Source of the DNA: a virus
Virus record (IMG/VR): IMGVR_UViG_3300043496_000232
Coordinates: 1-21,301 of that record
DNA length: 21,301 bases
Reading direction: 5' to 3' (one strand)
How positions within the stretch are numbered: position 1 is the stretch's first letter; every line of letters starts with the position of its first letter. The position numbers were made by a program, and so were the translations under genes. Shown one piece after another: positions 5,410-14,000 of the stretch. The notes beneath the pieces were generated by a model. That model saw only the letters and a list, made by a program, of their open reading frames with translations, was not told where the DNA came from and made no database searches.

Positions 5410-5979
5410 TTACCCCCAGAGCGCGGGCCATGCGCGCAGATATGGGCTCGCTGTCGTCGGTGCTGGCACGGTTCCCAGCGCCTCGTATGCCGCCTTGGTC
5501 GCGGCCAGTTGGCCCGCCCACAATCCGTCCTTGCGGATAATCAGGGGGCAGTTCTTGCCCGACCAGTGGTTGTGCTGCACGACCTTCGCCAGCGGGATGC
5601 CGTGCTGGTGCATGAGTTGTGCGGTGAGGATGGCGAGGTTGCGCCGGGTCCGTCCCCAGTCGCTCCCCTGGTTGACGCACGTTTCTATCGCGACAGACGA
5701 GCGATTCCCCGGACCCTGCGCCCCGTCGCCCGCGTGCCACGCCACCTCGTCGTCGGGCACCAGATGGATCGCCTCGTGGTCGTCCACCACCCAGTGGAAC
5801 GAGACTTCCTCGCTGCCGCCACCGTTGGCGACGAAGCGGCGGTGCATCTCCGCGTCGGCACCCGCCGCGTAGTTGCTCGTCTCGTGTACCGTGATGTAGG
5901 CCGGGACCATCGCATACCCCGGTCGGTTGTCGTTGGACGCGGGGATGATGGCTTCCCTTACCGTGAGGTCAAGGCTCAA
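5410..5979 (-). CDS. N-acetylmuramoyl-L-alanine amidase (type 2), endolysin
   Basis: The 189-residue endolysin cleaves the bond between N-acetylmuramic acid and L-alanine of peptidoglycan. Amidase_2 features are clear: H32 in AYITVHETS, H136 in VVQHNHWSGKNCP and C144 in the same motif are the expected zinc ligands. Catalytic-region E99 lies in SVAIETCVN, and the W81-H82-A83-G84 segment is also typical. The enzyme is a single domain with a short Pro/Thr C-terminal tail and no separate wall-binding domain. The start is an unusual TTG at 5979: an in-frame TAA lies immediately upstream, and GGGGAGG is correctly spaced, so no other start fits. There is no signal peptide, so release needs a holin, for which two downstream genes are candidates. 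Confidence 0.92.
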   Translation of the reverse strand: MSLDLTVREAIIPASNDNRPGYAMVPAYITVHETSNYAAGADAEMHRRFVANGGGSEEVSFHWVVDDHEAIHLVPDDEVAWHAGDGAQGPGNRSSVAIETCVNQGSDWGRTRRNLAILTAQLMHQHGIPLAKVVQHNHWSGKNCPLIIRKDGLWAGQLAATKAAYEALGTVPAPTTASPYLRAWPALWG

Positions 5980-5993
5980 TTATGCCCTCCCCA

Positions 5994-6007
5994 TGCTATA
6001 ATTAGCA
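5994..6007 (+). promoter_or_regulatory. Extended -10 promoter with palindrome before the HNH gene
   Basis: TGCTATAATTAGCA contains a consensus TATAAT (5997-6002) preceded by TGC, an extended -10 element that can work without a good -35; none is obvious here. The outer five bases TGCTA and TAGCA are complementary, so the box lies in an operator-like palindrome. The gap between the divergent amidase and HNH genes is a natural promoter place. Confidence 0.55.
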
Positions 6008-6014
6008 CAACGAA

Positions 6015-6043
6015 GCCGGGGCGCTGCTTCAACAGCCCCCGGC
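6015..6043 (+). promoter_or_regulatory. Leader hairpin in the HNH gene 5' untranslated region
   Basis: GCCGGGG (6015-6021) pairs with CCCCGGC (6037-6043), and after one bulged C at 6022 GCTG (6023-6026) pairs with CAGC (6033-6036), closing the loop CTTCAA. This eleven-bp stem would start a few bases after the predicted transcription start. It could stabilise or attenuate the transcript. On the other strand it could act as a weak terminator. Confidence 0.5.
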
Positions 6044-6051
6044 ATGGCACA

Positions 6052-6068
6052 ATGGATCTGAGGTCCAT
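6052..6068 (+). promoter_or_regulatory. Hairpin that covers the HNH gene ribosome binding site
   Basis: ATGGATC (6052-6058) pairs with GGTCCAT (6062-6068) with one G-U pair and a three-base loop TGA. The SD GAGG (6060-6063) of the ATG at 6070 lies in the loop and stem, so folding would mask translation. The alternative in-frame ATG at 6052 is itself in the left arm. Confidence 0.45.
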
Positions 6069-6069
6069 C

Positions 6070-6783
6070 ATGCATCCCCATGCTACCACCCCCACGCTTT
6101 GCGCCTGCGGCTGTGGAGGAATCCTCGTCCCGAAACCTTGGCACAAGCAGAACGGGACACGCTTCATCAGCGGCCACAACAAGAACAAGCACGCCCGACA
6201 ACTGCCGGAATCGCTGCCATGCTCGTACTGCTCCACGCCCTTTCGGCCCCGTGCTAGCCGCAATCGGTATTGTTCGCGCTCCTGTGCGGGTAAGGCGCGT
6301 CCCGCCCCGCGCGTGAGCGAGAAGGCACGCGCTCGTCTGCGGCAGGGGCGCACGGTGCCCTGCCACCAGTGCGGCACCTTCCATTGGCGCACCCCCGCAC
6401 ATCTGGCCGGGGCGGAGCGACATTTTTGCGCGTGGCGTTGTTACGTGGCATGGATGAAGACCAGTCCCGAATATGCGACGGTGCGGCTGCGGCGCAGCCA
6501 GACCATGGTCGAGCGCGGGCACAACCGAGCCGCAACGAACGCGAACTGGCGCGGTGGGGGTTTTGACTGCCGCAACCGTCCCGCCACGCATCATTTGTGG
6601 TCGCGCCTTGTGCGCCAGCGCGACGGCTATACCTGCCAGCAATGTGGCACGACGACGGGGCGACTGTGCGCGCACCACATCAAGTCCTGGCGACACCACC
6701 CCGCATCCCGCTACGACCTCGACAATGGCATCACCTTGTGTCCGCGCTGTCACGGGCTGGCTGAACAGGTGACACGCGACTAG
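6070..6783 (+). CDS. HNH homing-type endonuclease with N-terminal zinc fingers
   Basis: The protein has 237 residues. The N-terminus has a CACGCGG motif followed by RFISGHN, a common start of phage HNH proteins. Two zinc modules follow: CSYC...YCSRSC and CHQC...FCAWRC. The C-terminal HNH domain reads RQRDGYTCQQCG, then CAHHIKSW, then DLDNGITLCPRCH: paired cysteines, the catalytic HH, the central Asn and the final Cys/His. This is a free-standing homing-type nuclease that would nick or cut DNA to spread itself. ATG 6070 is chosen for its GAGG SD; ATG 6052 (six residues longer) lacks one. The gene lies antisense inside the leftward lysis block between two peptidoglycan hydrolase genes, as expected of a selfish insertion. 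Confidence 0.88.
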   Translation: MHPHATTPTLCACGCGGILVPKPWHKQNGTRFISGHNKNKHARQLPESLPCSYCSTPFRPRASRNRYCSRSCAGKARPAPRVSEKARARLRQGRTVPCHQCGTFHWRTPAHLAGAERHFCAWRCYVAWMKTSPEYATVRLRRSQTMVERGHNRAATNANWRGGGFDCRNRPATHHLWSRLVRQRDGYTCQQCGTTTGRLCAHHIKSWRHHPASRYDLDNGITLCPRCHGLAEQVTRD

Positions 6784-6837
6784 CCGGGAGCGGTGGCTGC
6801 GGTCAATGTCCGGTTCGGCTACCATCAGGACGCTCCC

Positions 6838-6846
6838 TGCTATACT
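6838..6846 (+). promoter_or_regulatory. Second TGCTATAmT box downstream of the HNH gene
   Basis: TGCTATACT is an extended -10-like element on the plus strand, nearly identical to the one before the HNH gene. No plus-strand gene follows. The strong hairpin at 6895-6934 lies about 50 bases downstream, so a short untranslated transcript is possible. The remaining gap 6784-6946 holds no gene that I can support. Confidence 0.3.
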
Positions 6847-6894
6847 CACGGCCAATCCACAGGCGTGGAGGTGGGCCGCATAGCGGTTGCCAGC

Positions 6895-6934
6895 ACCCCC
6901 GTCAGGCCCGATTTCGGCCGGGTGAGGCGGGGGT
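6895..6934. terminator. Strong hairpin between convergent HNH and hydrolase genes
   Basis: ACCCCCG (6895-6901) pairs with CGGGGGT (6928-6934). An inner CCCG and CGGG pairing encloses ATTTCGGC, with two mismatches between the inner and outer stems. The structure sits between the HNH stop (6783) and the hydrolase stop (6947), where convergent transcripts need an end. No long T-run follows on either strand. Confidence 0.45.
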
Positions 6935-6946
6935 CTTGGTGCCTCC

Positions 6947-7480
6947 TCAGGCCCACAAACCGCGCCAGAAATTCTCGAACGGGCTGGCCACCGGGGCCGC
7001 CGCCTGCGGTTCGACCCACCGCGCTATATCTTCAAGCACTGCTGCGATGTAACGCTCGGTGTTGTTGCCATCGGTTGACGGTGCCCAGATGGGCGTGATT
7101 TCCCGCACCGTCAAGGCGTTGGCGTAGGGCCGGTGGTCGCAGACGCGCGCCACCGTGGAGACCCCGCCATCAACCCAGTTGGCGTACTGGCTGAACTCGC
7201 CCGACCGCCCCGCCACCGTGCCGATGTCCGGCACCCCGAACGACGGGCGGCGGGTGTTGCCCCAACTGCACGTCTGCGTGGCCGTACCGGCGCGCCCGAA
7301 GCCGCTTTCGTGGCGAAAGACCGCGAGGAGCCACGCGGGCGAGACTTGCCGCGCCAGGCAGAAGGAGTAGACCGCCCGCGACCGCGCGGCGGCGGGGCTG
7401 TTCGCGTCGAGCAACACCCGCACGAAGGCCTCTTCGGTCATGTCCGGTGTCGCCTGCTGCTTGACCTGGTAGTCGTCCAT
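6947..7480 (-). CDS. Glucosaminidase-type peptidoglycan hydrolase
   Basis: The protein has 177 residues. The fold signature is that of the N-acetylglucosaminidase (glucosaminidase/FlgJ) superfamily: SPAWLLAVFRHESGFG with E58 as the general acid, then a CSWGNTRRP segment, EFSQYANWVDGG, and near the end APSTDGNNTERYIAAV, a motif common in secreted glucosaminidases of this kind. It would cut the glycan strands of peptidoglycan. No signal peptide or binding domain is visible. It starts at ATG 7480, overlapping the previous TGA, with a GGGGG SD. Together with the amidase this phage encodes two wall enzymes of different specificity. It could act from the virion at infection or at lysis; the sequence does not decide. 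Confidence 0.8.
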   Translation of the reverse strand: MDDYQVKQQATPDMTEEAFVRVLLDANSPAAARSRAVYSFCLARQVSPAWLLAVFRHESGFGRAGTATQTCSWGNTRRPSFGVPDIGTVAGRSGEFSQYANWVDGGVSTVARVCDHRPYANALTVREITPIWAPSTDGNNTERYIAAVLEDIARWVEPQAAAPVASPFENFWRGLWA

Positions 7481-7608
7481 CAGTCGTCCCCCAGGCGCGT
7501 CCAGTACGCCGTTTGCCTTTCCCATAACCACCTGGCCCGCCGCTCCCCGACCAGCCACAACCCCCAGATGACGAGGCGTGTGCCTAAAGCGTCCCGCAAC
7601 TGCGCCAT
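7480..7608 (-). CDS. 42-residue Trp-rich small protein
   Basis: ATG at 7608 to TGA at 7480-7482 gives 42 residues containing five Trp and many Arg (VIWGLWLVGERRARWLWERQ). It is amphipathic rather than a clean membrane span. The start overlaps the upstream TGA as TGATG and its own stop overlaps the next ATG in the same way, so it is fully coupled to the holin candidate and the hydrolase gene. A GAGG lies about ten bases upstream. A lysis accessory role is plausible by position only. No family is recognised. Confidence 0.6.
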   Translation of the reverse strand: MAQLRDALGTRLVIWGLWLVGERRARWLWERQTAYWTRLGDD

Positions 7609-8003
7609 CACAGGCCGTCCTCGATGCCGTTCGGTATCCCGCCCCGTGGCGCCGGCAGCGGCGGCGGGTCGCCACCCGGCGGGTCGCTGTCCGGCGGCCG
7701 CTCGGGCACCCACGCCATGACCAGCGACTCGAACCAGCGGACGAGGCCGATGGCGACCGGGATGAGCGGGACCAGGCCGGGATGTGACCAATCGAGGATG
7801 AGGCCGACCGCCGCCGCCGCCGCCGTGGGGATGACGTAGAGGCAGAGCGCGCGCACGAGCCCCTGCAGTTTGGGGTCGCCCTTGGCCCCGGTCCAGAGGT
7901 TGACCAGGCCGGGGGACGAGGGGAACAAGGCGATGGCGAGGACGACCGCAATCGCCCCGAGTCCCACCGCCGTGACCCACACAAGCGGACTCGTCCAGTC
8001 CAT
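7608..8003 (-). CDS. Three-span membrane protein, holin candidate
   Basis: The protein has 131 residues. Three hydrophobic segments at about 7-27, 52-70 and 78-95 are followed by a cytoplasm-type Pro/Gly/Asp-rich tail. Residue 91 onward (WFESLVMAW) is amphipathic. This topology, directly upstream of a peptidoglycan hydrolase gene in a coupled operon, is typical of class I holins that make the membrane lesion at the end of the infection cycle. There is an AAGGGAG SD before ATG 8003. The phage also has two smaller membrane proteins near 4.5 kb, so which one is the main holin is uncertain. Confidence 0.7.
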   Translation of the reverse strand: MDWTSPLVWVTAVGLGAIAVVLAIALFPSSPGLVNLWTGAKGDPKLQGLVRALCLYVIPTAAAAAVGLILDWSHPGLVPLIPVAIGLVRWFESLVMAWVPERPPDSDPPGGDPPPLPAPRGGIPNGIEDGL

Positions 8004-8028
8004 TGGTCTCCCTTGCGCGTTGTCGCGC

Positions 8029-8424
8029 CTACTCCCGTACCCAGCCCGCCAGCGGCCGCACCACACCCGCGCCGTCGAGCCCGCCTTCCTTGAACAGCAA
8101 GGCGGCGACGAGCGCCCGCACTTGCCCCGCCGTCAGCGCGGTGACTGGCACCCCGACCGCCGATTGCGCCGCCGCCAGCACCGCCGCCCGCGCCGCCTTG
8201 CGTTCCGCCTCCGCCGCCGTCTCCGGGCGCTGCTGCGCGACGAACTCCGCGCCGTCCCAGACGACTTCCTCGCCCGCCGCCAGCCCCGCCAGCGTGGCCC
8301 GCACCGCCGCGATGTCGTCCGCGCCCACGACGATCGACGTGCCCCCGGCCGGCGGCACTAACACCGCCTCGTCGGCCTCCGACCACGATTGCACCCGCCC
8401 TGCCTCGTCCACGATGATCCGCAT
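8029..8424 (-). CDS. Tail-fibre-associated hypothetical protein
   Basis: The protein has 131 residues. It has a short beta N-terminal part (MRIIVDEAGRV, VLVPPAGGTSIVVG), a central beta hairpin (EEVVWDGAEFVAQ), a charged coiled-coil-like helix rich in Ala, Glu and Arg (about 66-90), and a C-terminal helical segment. Small proteins with this layout often follow fibre genes in siphophages and may be tail-tip or fibre-assembly proteins. I do not recognise a specific family. ATG 8424 has an AGGGGAG SD. The gene ends at TAG 8029-8031, 25 bases before the holin candidate start. Confidence 0.6.
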   Translation of the reverse strand: MRIIVDEAGRVQSWSEADEAVLVPPAGGTSIVVGADDIAAVRATLAGLAAGEEVVWDGAEFVAQQRPETAAEAERKAARAAVLAAAQSAVGVPVTALTAGQVRALVAALLFKEGGLDGAGVVRPLAGWVRE

Positions 8425-8433
8425 CCCGCTCCC

Positions 8434-9138
8434 CTACTTGATCGCATGGACGACAACATAACACGTTGTCGACTCCCAGTTCTTGACGTAGATATTGGTC
8501 GCATCCACGGAGACGATCTGCAGCTCCGGCCGTAGCCCCGCGACCTGAGCGGTCTGCTGCAACAGCGGATTAAGCTTCGCCGCGCCGCTGGCGTACGACC
8601 AGCTGCCGCCCATGAAGCGCGGAATCGACCCCAGCCCGTGCGCGATCCCCGCCGTGCTAGCGGACACGATCCCGATCTCGGGGCTGGTGAAGAAGCCCGC
8701 GCCAGACAACACCCCGGTCGAGCCAATCGACAGCCCGACCACCGCGCCGAAAAGCGCGTTGATACTTGCCGGCCCGATGGCGAGCTCGACGGGGCGCACC
8801 GCGCCGTGGTCGATGTCCATCAGGATGCGCCAGCTCGACCCGCCCCAGTCCACGCCCGTAATGTCGCGTCGTAGCCGGAAGCGCAGCGTGTTATAGTTCA
8901 GGCCCGCCTGCGCCCCCGGCGACAGGCGCAGTAGCTCCGCTTCGTCGCCGGCGAGCGGGAGCGCGGTGGCATTCGCGAGTTCGAGGCCCGGCGTCAGGGC
9001 GCTGCCGGGAATCTTGTCGGTCCCGGTGCCGTCGATGACCGCTTTGAGGTATGCGGGGTTGTCGCGCACGTAGGTGTTGCCATACGCGGCGGTGATGATC
9101 TGGCCGGTGGCGACGGTGGCGGGAATGCTCCAAGGCAC
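8434..9138 (-). CDS. Tail fibre / receptor-binding-like protein
   Basis: The protein has 234 residues. The N-terminus (WSIPATVATGQIITAAYGN, then RDNPAYLK) is a widely shared attachment segment of phage tail-fibre or tip proteins. The middle and C-terminal parts are beta-rich, with a glycine-rich SIGSTGVLSGAGFFTS stretch and IYVKNWESTTCYVVVHAIK at the end, fitting a trimeric beta head domain. It probably contacts the host surface. The start is GTG 9138 with a GAGAGGGGGG SD overlapping the upstream gene stop. No enzymatic motif is seen. The receptor is unknown. Confidence 0.7.
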   Translation of the reverse strand: MPWSIPATVATGQIITAAYGNTYVRDNPAYLKAVIDGTGTDKIPGSALTPGLELANATALPLAGDEAELLRLSPGAQAGLNYNTLRFRLRRDITGVDWGGSSWRILMDIDHGAVRPVELAIGPASINALFGAVVGLSIGSTGVLSGAGFFTSPEIGIVSASTAGIAHGLGSIPRFMGGSWSYASGAAKLNPLLQQTAQVAGLRPELQIVSVDATNIYVKNWESTTCYVVVHAIK

Positions 9139-9139
9139 G

Positions 9140-9550
9140 TCAGACCCCCCTCTCCGCGTTCTCGCGTCGCAGGTCGGCGAGCGATTCTCCCGGCGTCCAG
9201 TTGCGGTTCAGCGGCAGCGGCCGGGCCAGCAGCGCCGCCGCGATGGCGGCGTAGTCGTCGGGCAGCGCCACGCGCCGCCACTTGCCGCCGACCGCGCCGT
9301 TGAAGCACGAGGCGCAGAGGATGAGGTGCGGCCCCTCGTGCCAAACGAACTCCGCGCCGCCACAGTCGGGGCAGTCGGCCAGCAAGCGCCCGTGGTTGAC
9401 CACGGCCGGCAGCGGCGGCGCGTCGGCCACCGCGGCGAGCGGGGGCGCGACGAAGCCGAACCGCTCGGCGGCGCTCACGAAGGCGGGGTGGTTGCGCCAC
9501 ACCGTCGCCAGATCCGCCCCGAAGTTTGCTTGCCCGTCCACGATGCGCAT
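9140..9550 (-). CDS. Zinc-ribbon-containing tail-region hypothetical protein
   Basis: The protein has 136 residues from ATG 9550, with a GGAGGGG SD. A central zinc ribbon (DCPDCGG ... LCASCF) is flanked by helices; the C-terminal part includes a GESLADLRRENAERG helix. Upstream in-frame coding belongs to the antisense-free overlap with the previous gene and is not used. It lies between the baseplate-like protein and the fibre gene, so a structural or assembly role at the tail tip is likely. No specific family is recognised. Confidence 0.65.
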   Translation of the reverse strand: MRIVDGQANFGADLATVWRNHPAFVSAAERFGFVAPPLAAVADAPPLPAVVNHGRLLADCPDCGGAEFVWHEGPHLILCASCFNGAVGGKWRRVALPDDYAAIAAALLARPLPLNRNWTPGESLADLRRENAERGV

Positions 9551-9561
9551 CGCCCCTCCGG

Positions 9562-11019
9562 CTAAAAGGCCCATGCTGCGCTGCCCCACACGGAGACGCC
9601 CCAGGTGGCATAGGTGCCCACGACCGTCGCCTTCTCGCAGCCGAAGCGCGTCACATGCCGCCGCCCGCCCCAATCGATGCGGTGCTCGATGCGCTCGATC
9701 ATCATGTCGGCGTCGAGGCCGGTCTGCGCCTCCACCACGCGAATGCGGTCGCTGATCTCCCGCCCCAGGCAGTGCGCGAGGTGCGTGTCGTCCACCCCCG
9801 CGACCGTGATCGTCGCGCTGGCACGCGGCTCCCGGTAGGCGAGCGCGATGGCGTTCGCGAGGTCTTGCGCCGTGTTCACGTCGATGTCCGGCCAGACCGG
9901 CAGGGTGTAGGGCCTGACGCCGTACTTGGCGAGCGATGCCGACACGTCCACCGTGCTGGTCACCCGGCTTTCGACCTTCGTCGTCGGCCAGGCGCGCAGC
10001 TGCAGCCCGGACAGTTGCGCGCCCACCGCGCCTGCGGTGAGGAAAATGCCGACGCTCTGGCCGCTCGTGGTCTGCAGGGTGATGCTCGCGATACTTCCGA
10101 CCAGCACGGTATAATCCACGCCCGCTTCGGGCGTCGTGGCGAAAAAGAACGGCTCCGACGCCTGGGCATGAATCCTCACGGTTGTCGCGGGCGGGAGGTT
10201 GAACGGCTGATCGTAGTGCCAGACCACCGCGGGCGGCAGGACCGTCCGCGTGTACACGGGGATGCTGACGGTGTTGATCACGTCCTTGAGTTGCGCGCCG
10301 AACGCGAACGGCGTGGTATGGTGGGGTGCCGCGCCGCTGTCGCGGAACGTCGCTTGCGCGGTCGTCGCCCTGGCGGTCAGCAGGCGATGGTGACGGTTCT
10401 CGAAGACGAAGTGCCCATCGCCGCGCTCGTAGGCCGCCGCGCCCGGTCCCTCGGTGGTGACGAGTCGCGCGATCGCGTCGAAGGCGTCCTCGTCCTCCAG
10501 CCACCACCACTGGAGCGTTGTCAGGCCGGGTTGCAGGCTGCGCTCGCCCGCGGGCCAGCCCACCGCATCGAGGATGTGGCCGATCGCCACGCCGGTGGTG
10601 ATGCCGGAAGCGAGCGAGGTAGTCACGCGCTGCCCCGCCAGGCGCGAGAGCGTGCCGAGGAGCGGGATGCTGACCTGTTTCTCCTCGGGGCGCTGCTCGA
10701 TGTCGTCCACGATGCCCGCCCAGAGGGCGTAGGTCGTGCTGCTGTGCGTGGCGCGGGCGCGGGCGCGGCGTCCGGGCAGGAGGTTCCCCGCCAGCGGGCT
10801 GCTCGCGTACTCGGTCGAGTAGTCCTTGCTGCGGTTGTCGATGCTGCCCAGGTCGGCGCGGCCGGCGGCCGGCTGGCCGAGCGCGAGCACCTGGTCGCGC
10901 CCGCGCTCGCAGGTGAAGCCCTGCTCGTCCAGCACGCGGGCGGTGATGTCGTGCCCGGCCTCGCCCCACACGCCGTCGTTATCCCAGTCGATTTCCCAGC
11001 TATAGACAGGAAATGCCAC
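9562..11019 (-). CDS. Minor tail / baseplate hub-like protein
   Basis: The protein has 485 residues. The N-terminus (YSWEIDWDNDGVWGE, ITARVLDEQGFTCERGRD) followed by IDNRSKDYS and GRRARARATH is the typical start of siphophage minor tail proteins encoded after the tape measure. Such proteins define a reference frame or hub at the tail tip. The middle has beta-rich galectin-like strands. The C-terminal third (VVEAQTGLDADMMIERIEHRIDWGG) resembles hub proteins related to late-control gpD-like beta barrels. GTG 11019 has GGGGGAGG seven bases upstream. It probably forms the distal tail or baseplate hub that the tape measure contacts. Confidence 0.75.
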   Translation of the reverse strand: MAFPVYSWEIDWDNDGVWGEAGHDITARVLDEQGFTCERGRDQVLALGQPAAGRADLGSIDNRSKDYSTEYASSPLAGNLLPGRRARARATHSSTTYALWAGIVDDIEQRPEEKQVSIPLLGTLSRLAGQRVTTSLASGITTGVAIGHILDAVGWPAGERSLQPGLTTLQWWWLEDEDAFDAIARLVTTEGPGAAAYERGDGHFVFENRHHRLLTARATTAQATFRDSGAAPHHTTPFAFGAQLKDVINTVSIPVYTRTVLPPAVVWHYDQPFNLPPATTVRIHAQASEPFFFATTPEAGVDYTVLVGSIASITLQTTSGQSVGIFLTAGAVGAQLSGLQLRAWPTTKVESRVTSTVDVSASLAKYGVRPYTLPVWPDIDVNTAQDLANAIALAYREPRASATITVAGVDDTHLAHCLGREISDRIRVVEAQTGLDADMMIERIEHRIDWGGRRHVTRFGCEKATVVGTYATWGVSVWGSAAWAF

Positions 11020-11020
11020 G

Positions 11021-14000
11021 CTAGAGCCTCCCCCGCCGCTGCGCGCTCGTCACCGCGCCCACGACCACATCCTCAAGTTGGTTCACCCCATACACCGGCG
11101 CGGCGATGGTGACGTAGACATTCCCGCCGCCCCCACCGCCGCCGCGATACTGGTTCAGCGGGATGACCGCCTCCGGCCCGCGCTCGCCGATGAGGCCCAC
11201 GGTCGGCTTCGTCACGATGCCGCCCGCCGCGAAGGCGGGCATGGGCACTATCTCCCAGGGGCTGCCCGTGGGGACGACCACGGTGGGAACCGCGCCCATG
11301 CCGTTGCCGATGGACTGCGCCTGCGCGACGATGCGCGCCGCCTCTTCCATGTTGGCGAGGTAGTCGTAGGCGCTGTTTTTCAGCGCGTCGGCGCGCGACA
11401 CGAGGTCGCCCATCGCCTCTAGCGCGCCCTCTAACCCCTGCCATATCTCATTGAGTACCTGCTGCGGGATGTCGATAAACTTGCGCAATTCCTCAAACAG
11501 CTTCAGCGACCCCGCCAGGGTGTTGATGACGTTCCAACTGCCCTGCGCGAACGACTGCGCCTCGGCCAGGCCCTCGACGCCGATGGCGTTGGCGATTTCG
11601 CGGATGCGGTTGATGATGTACCCGATGGTGCCGAGCAGGAAGTCGATGGCCTCCGCGCTGGGGACGGCCAATTTCTCCATCGCTTTGAACAGGTCGGTGC
11701 CCGCTTTCGCCGCCGCCAGCGATTGCCCCGCCGCCTCAGCAAACGCCTGCAACTGCGTCAGCCCCTCCTCGCTGACCTCGCGCGCCATCTCGCCGAAGCG
11801 CCTGACGACGTACTTGATGGCCTCCATCAGGTGGTCGATGGCCTCGGCGCTGGGGATGCCCAGCTTATCGAAGGCTTTGAAGAGGTCTGTTCCGGTCTTC
11901 GCTGCGGCGAGCGCCTTCCCCGCTGCTTCGGAGAACTCGGCCAAGTGCGCCACGCCCTCGGTGTCGAGCATCGTCGCCATCTCGGCGAACTTGCGGACGA
12001 TGTAGCGAATGCTCATCATTAGTTGGTCGATGGCTGTCTCGCTGGGGGCGGCAAGGGTGGCGAGGTCTTTGAACCCGGCGACGGCGGGACCGATGACGCC
12101 CGCTACCTTGCCCGCCGCCTCGGCAAACTTGCCCGCTGCTTCGAGCGCGCCGTCCTCGAACTCCTTGGCCGCAGCCGCGAAGTTTTGCACGAGCGACGCC
12201 ATCAGGTGTGTGAACCACGCCATCGCGTTACCATCGGGGGATGATGTGGCCCAGTCGGCGGTGCCCAGCGCCAGCAGACCATCGACCGCCGACCCCACCG
12301 CGCCGCCGACCTTGCCCACCGCGTCGCTGAACTTGCCGACGTGCTCTAGTGCCTCGGCCTCGAACTGCGCAGCAACCGCCGCCATTGTGGCAAGCAGGCT
12401 CTCGGTCAGGTGCCGGAACCAGCCCAGCGCCTCGCCGCTCGGGGAGTCGGCGGCGAAGTCGAAGTCAGCGAGCGCCTTCATCGCGCCGAGCGTGTCGGTA
12501 ACGGCCTTGGCGATGGCGCTGGCCACGTCAGCCGCTTTCTTCGCCGCGTCCTGCTGCTTGTCGTCCATGCCTTCAACCAGGCCATTGACGACCTCGCGCC
12601 CGATTTCGGCCGTGACTTTCGATGGCGATTTGATGGACAGGGCGCTTTGCAGGGCACTGGCGACCGTCGAGGCGATTTCCGCCGCGATGGCGCGCACCCG
12701 CCCGAGGCCGCCCTGCAGCGCCCCGGTGATGCCATCGATGGCCGCCGCGCCGACTGCCGCACCCGCCGCCGCGACCGTGCCGACAATCCCGTAGATGATG
12801 CCGGGGATGGCCCCGACCGAGGCGCTGACGATGCCGAGGATGCCCGCCCACGACGAGGCCGCCGCGCCCTGGATGGCCGACCACGCGGCCAGTGCCGCCC
12901 CCTGCGCCGCCGCCAGTCCCGCGGTGATGACGCCGACGAGGCCCGTCACCGAACTCGACACCGTCGCCTGAATCGCCGCCCACGCGCTCGCCGTGCCCGC
13001 CTGAATGGCCGACCATGCCGCCTGCATCGCGGCGAGGATGGCCGCGCCCGCGAGTTGCATGATGCCGAGCACGGCCGCCATCGCGGCCGACGTGACCGAC
13101 TGCATCTGCGACCCGAACGTGATGAAGGTCTGGAGGAGGCGCGACCACGCCCCTTCCCAGTCGCCGGCGATGACCAGCAGCGCCGACGAGATGAGGCCGG
13201 TGATGACCCCCAGCACCCCGCCGATAATGCCCGACACCGCCGACCACGTCGCCGAGAGGATGCCCGTAATCTGCGCACCGTGCGCCGCCACGAAGCCCGC
13301 GATAGCCGAGAGCGCCGACCCAATCATGCTCGCCAGCGCGCCGACAAGCGGGCCGACGATGCTCATCACGTTGGTCCACGCCGCCGCGAATTGTGGCACC
13401 ACTTCCGCCGCCCACGCCGCGAGCGCCGCCATCGCGGGGCCGAGCGACGCCATGATTTGCGCGGCGACCGCCTGCACGATGGGCAGCACCGCCGCGCCGA
13501 GTTGCTGCATCCCGGCGATGAAGGCCATGATGCCCGGCAGCGCCGCCTGGAACGCCGCCAGCGTGGCCGCGCCCATCTGTTGTAGCGTGGGGACGACGAT
13601 GGCGATCGCCTGCTGCACCGCCGCCTGAATCTGCGCCCACGCGGCCTGCACCTGCGGCCAGACCACGGTCAGCAGGTAGGTGCCGATTTGCGCCAGCGCG
13701 GGCAGGAGGACGCCGGTGATGAGCGCCCCGATCTGCGCGATGATGGGCATGGTCGCATCGCGCATGCCCAGGAAGTTGGTCGTCCAGGCCAGGGCGAGCG
13801 CCGCCACCGCCGCCACCACCAGCGTCAGCGGCCAGCCGAGCGCGGCGATGACCGTGCCGAGCACCGGGATGGTGCTGGTGAGGATGCTGATGATGGGGCC
13901 GAGGCCGCTGAAGGCGCCGACCAGGAGCGGCAGCGCCGCGCCGACGAGTTGGACGGCCGGGCCGAGCGCGAAGAAGCCGGCGATGAGTCCCTGCAGCGGG

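Noticed and set aside
5980-6848. Apparent repeat of the amidase leader at the other side of the HNH gene
   Set aside because: Only about 13 bases around TATAGCA-GGGAG align, and only with gaps, so it is too weak to claim an insertion duplication.
6784-6850. GGTTCG-containing stretch that resembles a tRNA T-loop
   Set aside because: No cloverleaf stems, anticodon arm or CCA end can be formed around it.
5980-6855. A long open frame on the minus strand opposite the HNH gene
   Set aside because: Its residues are a shadow of the HNH coding frame, which has clear zinc and HNH motifs.
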